Source: GH45 sp046704385 (GTDB taxonomy: Bacteria; Bacteroidota; Bacteroidia; Bacteroidales; SZUA-534). Taken from it: a DNA stretch of 13,775 bases. The position numbers were made by a program, and so were the translations under genes. Numbering within the stretch: the stretch's first letter is position 1; every line of letters starts with the position of its first letter. Shown here one piece after another: positions 8,131-13,775 of the stretch. The stretch is taken from contig JBJKSB010000085.1 of assembly GCA_046704385.1 (NCBI GenBank), positions 1-13,775 on the forward strand. The letters are read 5' to 3'. The notes under the pieces are model-generated. The model worked only from the letters and a program-made list of their open reading frames with translations. It was not told the DNA's origin and did no database searches.

Positions 8131-8240
8131 ATTGTTCTTTTGTCTACCGCACAAAAGAACCAAAAACCAATCATGGCTAACAAATCCAAACTTGTTCTTG
8201 TCGCGCAAGGCCCACGCTAACAATGGCTAAACAACTTGCA
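8131..8240. repeat. Degenerate copy of a hairpin-headed dispersed intergenic repeat
   Basis: The stretch opens with a perfect 10-bp inverted repeat, GTTCTTTTGT (8134-8143) and ACAAAAGAAC (8151-8160), with a 7-base loop, followed by CCAAAAACCAA. This 'CTTTTGT...ACAAAAG.AACCAAAAA' layout resembles an intergenic repeat I recall from many Bacteroidota genomes. Downstream, ATGGCTAA occurs at 8173-8180 and again at 8223-8230, 50 bases apart, in more GC-rich sequence than the flanks. There is no long open reading frame. Membership of the repeat family is from memory and was not tested. Confidence 0.5.
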
Positions 8241-8297
8241 TTTCGCATTCAAATTAATAATACCTAAGATTTCCATCATAAAAATAGTTTATACAAA

Positions 8298-8321
8298 AAG
8301 CCCGGGATACTGCCCGGGCTT
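8298..8321 (-). terminator. Intrinsic terminator of the GH3 operon
   Basis: A perfect 9-bp GC-rich stem, AAGCCCGGG (8298-8306) and CCCGGGCTT (8313-8321), encloses a 6-base loop. On the minus strand it begins 27 bases past the GH3 stop codon at 8349 and runs into a TTTTTGTAT tail. This is a textbook factor-independent terminator and marks the end of the two-gene transcript. Confidence 0.88.
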
Positions 8322-8348
8322 ATAATATGCAATCGTACAATTAATGCC

Positions 8349-10508
8349 TTAATTTATCGAAATACCCTGCTTTAATTCAATTTTGTTGGAGGCTCCGCCA
8401 ACCAGTAATTCAAATTCACCGGGTTCAACTTTCCAATCTTTTGTATTTACATCCCAAAAGGCAAAATCGTTCTTTTCCAAAACCAGTTCTACTGTTTTTG
8501 TTTCGCCGGGTTGCAGCATAACTTTATCAAAAGCTTTAAGCTCTTTAGCAGGACGAACTACACTGCATTCTTTATCAGACACATAAAGCTGAGCCACTTC
8601 AGCACCAGCCACTGAACCTGTATTTTTAAGCTGGAATTTCACTACAACTGAAAAATCATTGATGTCGCCAACCCGTTGAGCCGAAATATCAGAATATTTA
8701 AAAGTTGTATATGATAATCCATATCCAAAATGGTAAAGCGGTTCAATATTTTTATTTTCATACCAGCGGTAACCTACCATCACACCTTCACTATATTTGA
8801 TATCGTAAACCGGTAATTTCATATTCAAATCGTCAGTCCAACCTGTGTAAAGACTTTCCCCCTGAGGTATGTAACCGTAACCAGGTGAATCTTCAAACTT
8901 CTTTTCGATGGTAACAGGCAGTTTTCCTGACGGATTTACTTTACCCGATAACACTTCAGCTAACGCCGTATACCCCAACTGTCCGGGATACCAATCGTAT
9001 ACAATGGCAGCCACCTTATCATTCCAGGCTGTCATATTACGGCCTGCACCACTGTTCACCACAACAATCACGCTTTTGTTCAAGCCGGCATATTTAAGTA
9101 CTTTTTGATTTACCTCATCAGGAAAGTCAAAAGGACTGTCCCAACCTTCGCTATCAAGTGTTCCAATACTCAGAACCACAACACCGGCATTTTGAATATC
9201 CTCATCAGAAGGTTCGGATTTAAATTTCAATTTATCACCAAACTCAGCCTGCATAGCAGCTAACATCGTCACCTGATTAAAACCTTTCACTGCTGCTGAT
9301 CCACCACCACCGGGAATTTCCTCAACAAACCTTCCTGTCAGCAGAATATTGGTGTTATCCGAAGCTAACGGAAGAATATTATTTTCGTTTTTCAGCAATA
9401 CAACGGCTTCGCGTGCTGTTTGCAAAGCCACTTGCTCATGTTTCGGATAATTATCTAAAAAGGAAGTATCCTTTACAGGTCGTTTATCGAGACCCATCGC
9501 GATGCTTGTAGCAATAATATGACGAGCCATACGGTCAATATCTGATTCCTGGATTTTACCTTCTTCCAACAAACGTTTTGCATTTGAACGCACATAAACA
9601 TCACCCATTTCTTCCAGGTTTTTCCAGCCAGGAACTCCTTCACCCGGCATTTCCAGGTCAAGCCCCGATTTCATGGTCTTTTCAGGATCCCAGGTTGACC
9701 ACCAATCGGACATTACCAGCCATTTGAAGCCTAAATCGTTGCGTAATAAATCAGTAACAACAAACTTACTTTGAGCGGCATATTCACCGTTTACCTTATT
9801 GTACGAAGTCATAACTGCCATAGCCCCGGCATCAACACCCGCCTTAAAAGCCGGTAGGTAAATTTCGTGTAAGGTTCTGAGATCAACAACCGAATTTGAA
9901 TTGCGACGATGATAATCGGTGTTATTGGTTACAAAATGCTTTAAAGTTGTAATGGTTCCTGTACTTTGCATTCCCACCACATAATTTTCAATCATCCGGG
10001 CAGCCAGGTAGGGATCTTCGCCAAAATATTCAAAATCGCGCCCGTTCTGCGATATCCGGTAGATATTCATCCCAGGCCCTAACAATACGGCAATATCACC
10101 CACGCGACATTCCTCGCCGATACTTTTAGCATAATCTTTTGCCAGTTTTGGGTTCCATGTAGAAGATAATGCAATAGGACAGGGAAAAGAAACAGATTTT
10201 TTCAATTGCCCCGATAATTCTTCACGGATATGAACTCCCTGGGTTGCATCCGACAAATACAACCGTGGAATATTAAATTTTTCGAGGCCTTTAACAAAAA
10301 AAGAATTATGGCCTCCTAACATCTCAATTTTTTCGTCTGTGGTTAATTGAGCCAGAATACTATTGGCTTTTGCAATTGCAGCCTCGTAAGGCACTGGAGG
10401 CTCAAAATGAGGTTTGGTTTTTCTTACCATTTCCTGTTTTTTACATGAAGTTAATATAAGCCCTATTAACAAAGTTAATTGTAAGGCTGTTCTCAGTATA
10501 GTTCTCAT
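8349..10508 (-). CDS. GH3 beta-glycosidase lipoprotein (beta-glucosidase-like)
   Basis: Predicted exo-acting retaining beta-glycosidase removing single sugars from the non-reducing end of oligosaccharides; 719 residues, a normal three-domain GH3. Residues 1-22 form a lipoprotein signal with lipobox LTSC (Cys22). The TIM-barrel domain (about 45-340) contains 'NGRDFEYFGEDPYLAARM', the substrate-binding KHF (Lys190-His191) and the nucleophile motif VMSDW (Asp268). The alpha/beta sandwich (about 360-540) carries 'LDSEGWD', with Glu454 the likely acid/base. A C-terminal fibronectin-III-like domain (about 620-705) follows the 'GYGLSYTTF' linker. The gene is second in a two-gene operon, starting 17 bases after the stop of the PA14-containing GH3, and a strong terminator follows it. 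The GH3 family includes glucosidases, xylosidases and others. The NGRDFEYFGEDP/VMSDW combination favours a beta-glucosidase-like enzyme, but activity cannot be proved from sequence. Confidence 0.92.
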   Translation of the reverse strand: MRTILRTALQLTLLIGLILTSCKKQEMVRKTKPHFEPPVPYEAAIAKANSILAQLTTDEKIEMLGGHNSFFVKGLEKFNIPRLYLSDATQGVHIREELSGQLKKSVSFPCPIALSSTWNPKLAKDYAKSIGEECRVGDIAVLLGPGMNIYRISQNGRDFEYFGEDPYLAARMIENYVVGMQSTGTITTLKHFVTNNTDYHRRNSNSVVDLRTLHEIYLPAFKAGVDAGAMAVMTSYNKVNGEYAAQSKFVVTDLLRNDLGFKWLVMSDWWSTWDPEKTMKSGLDLEMPGEGVPGWKNLEEMGDVYVRSNAKRLLEEGKIQESDIDRMARHIIATSIAMGLDKRPVKDTSFLDNYPKHEQVALQTAREAVVLLKNENNILPLASDNTNILLTGRFVEEIPGGGGSAAVKGFNQVTMLAAMQAEFGDKLKFKSEPSDEDIQNAGVVVLSIGTLDSEGWDSPFDFPDEVNQKVLKYAGLNKSVIVVVNSGAGRNMTAWNDKVAAIVYDWYPGQLGYTALAEVLSGKVNPSGKLPVTIEKKFEDSPGYGYIPQGESLYTGWTDDLNMKLPVYDIKYSEGVMVGYRWYENKNIEPLYHFGYGLSYTTFKYSDISAQRVGDINDFSVVVKFQLKNTGSVAGAEVAQLYVSDKECSVVRPAKELKAFDKVMLQPGETKTVELVLEKNDFAFWDVNTKDWKVEPGEFELLVGGASNKIELKQGISIN

Positions 10509-10525
10509 TAGTTTGGTTTTATTTA

Positions 10526-13171
10526 TTATTCACTAAGTTCAATAGTTTTGCTTACCACCTGAGTGGTTTGAGCATCATAACCTTTTTGATAGGGTTGCTT
10601 GCCTCCTATGGAAATTTCAAACATACCCGGCTCGTTAAAAGCACAGCCTTCGTCACTGAAAACAGTCAGCATATCTGAAGTAACCGTAAATGAAACTGTT
10701 TTCGTTTCACCGGGTTTCAGACTGATCCTGCTTATTCCCTTTAAGGCTACCCGGGGAACAGGAACCGAAGCTTCCATATCTTTTATATAAAGCTGAACTA
10801 CTTCGTCGCCGGCCATTTTACCATCGTTGGTTACCTGCACACTTACATCAAAAGGCCCTTTAAAACTGGCGCTTTCAGGAACATCTAAATGTGAATAGGT
10901 AAAATGCGTATAGCTTAAACCGTATCCAAAACCATACAGCGGATCTCCTTCAAAAAACCGGTAAGTATGACCTTTCATGTCATAATCCTCAAAATCAGGC
11001 AACTGATCAACCGATTTGTAAAAGGTAACCGGTAAACGACCAGCAGGGTTGTAATCGCCAAATAAAATATCTGCAATAGCTGTACCGGCTGCCTGGCCAC
11101 CATACCAGCTTTCCAGTATTGCAGGAATATTCTCCGATTCCCAGTTGATAGCCACAGCACTTCCATTTAACAACACTAAAACCATAGGCTTACCAACGGC
11201 CTTGATTTTTTTCATTAAATCAAGTTGAGCTGCAGGTAAACTCAATTTCATACGGTCACCGCCGGAAAATCCATCAATCTTTACACTCATTTCCTCACCC
11301 TCTAACCGGGGTGACAATCCCATAGTCAATATTACCACATCAGCTTTCCTTGCAGCTTCAAGGGCTTGTTTTTCCAAATGAGCGGCGGAACGGCTCCAAA
11401 TAAATTTCATCATGGCAGCGCGCTGTATGTTTTCGTACTCAATCCTGATTTTATACATTGTACCTTTCTCCAGGTGCTTTTCTTTTGTGGTAATTACATT
11501 ATGATGAACATTTTGAAAATCAACCCACAGCTCATCGTCGATCCAGATTTTGAATACATCAAAACCGTCGCCTCCGATATTATAGTCGCCGGTTTCTTCA
11601 GGCACCAGGTAGCCGGTCCAGCGAACTCCAAAGTTATCTTTTGGCAACAAGGTATCTGGTGCATTTTGTTCCCAATTAAAATCCACCACTGTATCTATCC
11701 TTGACAGAACCGGTTCGCCTGAAAAATCAGTATTGTCAAAATACTCCGCATTTAAACCCTGTTGGGTTTTGTCAGCATCTACATAAAGAAATTCACCGGG
11801 AATTGTAGTTACAGTAGGCATGCCATTAGCAACATCGCAGCCCTGAGCATAAATCACCTCCGTGTGGCCTCCCACTTTATCAATAATTCCCTGTAAAGGT
11901 GTTATTGCCTTTTCAGGGAAACCATTATAATTGCCCAGCAACACTTCGTCATCATTGGCATTGGGCCCAATAACTGCAATGGTTTTCAGGTTCTTCGACA
12001 AAGGCAGTATATTTCCCTCGTTTTTTAATAAAACCATCGACTTTTGAGCGGTAATCAAAGCCTCTTTTTTATGGGCATCGCTATTCAAATCAGAATAGGG
12101 AATTTGGGCATAAGGAACCCTGTCATCGGGATCGAACATTCCCAACTTAAATCGGGCTGTAAATAATCTTTTTACCGATTCATTAATTAATGCCGAATCA
12201 ACCAAACCTGAATCAACTGCCTGAATCAACGATGGATAAACGCTTCCGCAATTCAGGTCAGTTCCTGATTTTATGGCCATGGCAGCCGATTCTTCCGCCG
12301 TGGCTGTTACCTTATGATTCATATAGAAATCAGTAAGTGCCCAACAGTCGGAAACCACATAACCTTTAAAACCCCAATCATTGCGTAATACTTCATTCAA
12401 TAAGTAACCGTTTCCACAGCAGGGTTCTCCATCGAAACTGTTATAGGCACACATAACAGACTGAACATTAGCCTCTTCAACCGATTTTTTAAAATGAGGA
12501 GCATAGGATTCAAAAAAATCGCGGCGACCAATACGCGCATCAAAGACATGGCGACTCGATTCCGGCCCACTGTGTACCACAAAATGTTTGGCTGTGGCAA
12601 CCACTTTCAGATAATGAGGATCGTCACCCTGCAAACCCTTAATGAATGAAACGGCCAGTTCTCCGGTAAGGAAAGGATCTTCACCGTAAGTTTCCATACC
12701 ACGTCCCCAACGGGGATCGCGAAACAGGTTGATATTCGGAGTCCAGAAAGTTAGTCCCTGGTAAATTCCACGGTTACCATTGCGAACGGCTTCCTCATAT
12801 TTTGCACGGGCTTCATCCGATATTATAACGGCTACTTTATGCATTTGGGCTGTATCAAACATTGCTGCCATTCCTATGGCCTGGGGAAAAACGGTAGCTA
12901 ATCCTGATCGGGCTACGCCATGCAAACATTCGTTCCACCAGTTATATTCAGGAATTCCCAGTCGTTCGATAGCCGGAGCATCGTATACCATCTGGGATGC
13001 CTTTTCAGCAAGCGTCATCCGCGAAAGCAAATCATTAACCCTTTCCTCGGTGGGTAAATCCGGGTTTTGATATGGAAATTGATATCCTGAATTACAACCT
13101 GCCAGGTTTATAAAAATCATAAATACTGTCAGTTTAAAAAGGTCTTGAATACTTAGTGTCGTTTTTTTCAT
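10526..13171 (-). CDS. GH3 glycosidase lipoprotein with inserted PA14 domain (beta-xylosidase/beta-glucosidase type)
   Basis: Predicted exo-acting retaining glycosidase, 881 residues, longer than a standard GH3 because of an insertion. Residues 1-26 are a lipoprotein signal ending NLAGC (Cys26). The barrel domain (about 37-345) has 'NWWNECLHGVAR' (77-88), KHF (Lys195-His196), the nucleophile motif VVSDCWA (Asp275) and 'GTDLNCG'. This set of motifs is typical of the xylosidase-like GH3 branch (for example Xyl3A-type enzymes). The second domain (about 375-665) is split by a PA14 domain (about 470-595, 'GLNAEYFDNTDFSG' to 'MKFIWSR'; DNA roughly 11390-11765), which usually shapes the substrate pocket. 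The acid/base probably lies in 'RLEGEEM' (Glu624-Glu627). A fibronectin-III-like domain (about 765-860) ends the protein. It is the first gene of the GH3 operon. Upstream, CAATTTTG (minus strand, 13191-13198) is one base off the TAnnTTTG promoter consensus. The actual sugar released (xylose or glucose) is undecided. Confidence 0.92.
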   Translation of the reverse strand: MKKTTLSIQDLFKLTVFMIFINLAGCNSGYQFPYQNPDLPTEERVNDLLSRMTLAEKASQMVYDAPAIERLGIPEYNWWNECLHGVARSGLATVFPQAIGMAAMFDTAQMHKVAVIISDEARAKYEEAVRNGNRGIYQGLTFWTPNINLFRDPRWGRGMETYGEDPFLTGELAVSFIKGLQGDDPHYLKVVATAKHFVVHSGPESSRHVFDARIGRRDFFESYAPHFKKSVEEANVQSVMCAYNSFDGEPCCGNGYLLNEVLRNDWGFKGYVVSDCWALTDFYMNHKVTATAEESAAMAIKSGTDLNCGSVYPSLIQAVDSGLVDSALINESVKRLFTARFKLGMFDPDDRVPYAQIPYSDLNSDAHKKEALITAQKSMVLLKNEGNILPLSKNLKTIAVIGPNANDDEVLLGNYNGFPEKAITPLQGIIDKVGGHTEVIYAQGCDVANGMPTVTTIPGEFLYVDADKTQQGLNAEYFDNTDFSGEPVLSRIDTVVDFNWEQNAPDTLLPKDNFGVRWTGYLVPEETGDYNIGGDGFDVFKIWIDDELWVDFQNVHHNVITTKEKHLEKGTMYKIRIEYENIQRAAMMKFIWSRSAAHLEKQALEAARKADVVILTMGLSPRLEGEEMSVKIDGFSGGDRMKLSLPAAQLDLMKKIKAVGKPMVLVLLNGSAVAINWESENIPAILESWYGGQAAGTAIADILFGDYNPAGRLPVTFYKSVDQLPDFEDYDMKGHTYRFFEGDPLYGFGYGLSYTHFTYSHLDVPESASFKGPFDVSVQVTNDGKMAGDEVVQLYIKDMEASVPVPRVALKGISRISLKPGETKTVSFTVTSDMLTVFSDEGCAFNEPGMFEISIGGKQPYQKGYDAQTTQVVSKTIELSE

Positions 13172-13666
13172 AGTCAGGTTTAATGTTTCACAAAATTGAA
13201 TTTCGAATTTTTTGATTATATAATTTTTGTGCTAAAAAATTTAAGCTAAAACCTAAAAATAAAAAAAATATTAGTGCAATTTGAATTGAGTAAAAAAAAG
13301 GGGTTGAATTAAAGGGTTTTAAGTTTATTAAATCATAATAGCTAAACCAAAGCTTTTTTGCGGATAAATTTTTCGGCTTTTTTTATCCATCCCCAACCTT
13401 TATAAACTAATCTTTACATATCTCTAATATTAGGCTGCCTGCTATTAGCCAAAATTTCAGACTGTTATACCAGATAATCGGGATGTTAATGTTTCTCTAA
13501 AATTCAATTGTTTGACTCCTTCGGAGTCACATATTTATAGAAATCATAATTTCTATAGACCTACGACCCCAGCCGGGGTCGGATATAAGAAGGGGTTATA
13601 AATAAAATTGAATAAAATGTAGTTTATAAAGGAAGGAGCCGGCCGATACTAATATTAAACTATTTC
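13172..13666. other. Intergenic region upstream of the GH3 operon
   Basis: No convincing gene is visible in this stretch. From 13172 to about 13340 it is strongly AT-rich and should contain the GH3 operon promoter. The best weak candidate is CAATTTTG on the minus strand at 13191-13198, which would leave a very short leader. Poly-T/poly-A runs lie around 13360-13390 without a good stem. The triple-hairpin repeat at 13513-13581 is listed separately. Confidence 0.55.
13502..13613. repeat. Triple-hairpin intergenic repeat flanked by short inverted repeats
   Basis: Three perfect hairpins follow one another: TGACTCC (13513-13519)/GGAGTCA (13523-13529) with a 3-base loop; TATAGAAAT (13536-13544)/ATTTCTATA (13549-13557) with a 4-base loop; and CGACCCC (13564-13570)/GGGGTCG (13575-13581) with a 4-base loop. 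The group is bracketed by ATTCAATT (13502-13509) and its exact complement AATTGAAT (13606-13613), as in a small mobile palindromic element. The 'gactcc-ggagtc ... gacccc-ggggtc' pattern resembles dispersed intergenic repeats I recall from marine Bacteroidota genomes. A role in terminating the gene at the right edge is also possible. Confidence 0.6.
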
Positions 13667-13775
13667 CTAAGTTGAGATACCATGTTTTTCAGATAGTAAT
13701 ATCCGATTCCACCTTTTAAAGGGTTTGGGAGGATAATATACAATACCTAAAAGTCCCTCTATTCCTTTGGTTCTT
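13667..13775 (-). CDS. Possible 3' end of an unidentified gene (runs off the right edge)
   Basis: On the minus strand one frame stays open for 35 codons from the window edge (first full codon at 13772-13774) to a TAG at 13667-13669; the other two frames close sooner. The translation includes 'GLLGIVYYPPKPFKRWNRIL' and ends 'SEKHGIST'. It reads like an ordinary basic protein tail, not low-complexity noise. I do not recognise the family. If real, the gene would be transcribed in the same direction as the GH3 operon, with its end about 500 bases before the GH3 start, so co-transcription is doubtful. A 35-codon open stretch can arise by chance, hence the low confidence. Confidence 0.35.
   Translation of the reverse strand, partial: RTKGIEGLLGIVYYPPKPFKRWNRILLSEKHGIST

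Larger units (their letters stand above)
7960..8348. other. Intergenic region between the T9SS enzyme and the GH3 operon
   Basis: No coding sequence is apparent. The left half (7960-8100) is AT-rich and should hold the promoter of the minus-strand T9SS enzyme gene, but I see no clear TAnnTTTG element in it. The middle (about 8131-8240) is a degenerate dispersed-repeat-like stretch, and the right end holds the GH3 operon terminator; both are listed separately. Confidence 0.6.

Noticed and set aside
11366..11704. 112-codon plus-strand open frame opposite the PA14 region
   Set aside because: It is a shadow of the GH3-PA14 coding sequence, with no plausible start context or recognisable motif.
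13350..13400. AAAGC...GCTTT with poly-T runs, considered as a terminator
   Set aside because: The stem is 5 bp with a loop of about 25 bases, too weak to call.
1..13775. CRISPR array, tRNA or rRNA genes, toxin-antitoxin or phage-defence systems
   Set aside because: No regularly spaced direct repeats, cloverleaf-like sequences or defence-protein motifs were seen on either strand.

Overview
The window looks like a carbohydrate-degradation locus from a Bacteroidota genome, most likely a Marinilabiliales/Prolixibacteraceae-type marine or anaerobic organism. That placement is inferred from four things: a C-terminal type IX secretion (T9SS) sorting domain, which is known only from this phylum; lipoprotein signal peptides on large glycosidases; no clear Shine-Dalgarno sequences; and intergenic hairpin repeats of a style I recall from these genomes. 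No rRNA, tRNA or CRISPR array was seen.

Layout, left to right. The left edge holds the first 23 codons of an IS1595-family transposase (minus strand) running out of the window. Next, on the minus strand, is a GH9 glycoside hydrolase lipoprotein with an additional N-terminal beta-sandwich (338-2848). A palindromic intergenic element (about 2940-3053) separates it from a plus-strand serine-type sulfatase (3102-4478). That gene converges on a 1081-residue minus-strand protein (4714-7959) made of a jelly-roll domain, PKD domain, DUF5060-like domain, clan-A (GH5-like) barrel, two PKD/Ig-like repeats and a T9SS tail. A 389-base gap carries a degenerate dispersed repeat and a strong terminator. The terminator closes a two-gene minus-strand operon of GH3 enzymes: a GH3 with an inserted PA14 domain (10526-13171) is transcribed first, and a second GH3 (8349-10508) follows 17 bases later. 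The last 600 bases contain a triple-hairpin repeat and what may be the 3' end of a further minus-strand gene.

How the genes could work together (inference): the T9SS barrel enzyme and the GH9 would cut a beta-linked polysaccharide at or near the cell surface, the sulfatase would remove sulfate esters, and the two GH3 lipoproteins would release single sugars (glucose and/or xylose) from the ends of the oligosaccharides. No SusC/SusD pair, sensor/regulator or sulfatase-maturing enzyme lies in the window, so this is either part of a larger polysaccharide utilisation locus or a stand-alone enzyme cluster. I found no evidence for a wholly new type of system. The most interesting points are the sulfatase with an atypical N-terminus and a repeat-borne candidate promoter, the elaborate T9SS enzyme, and the intergenic palindromic elements.
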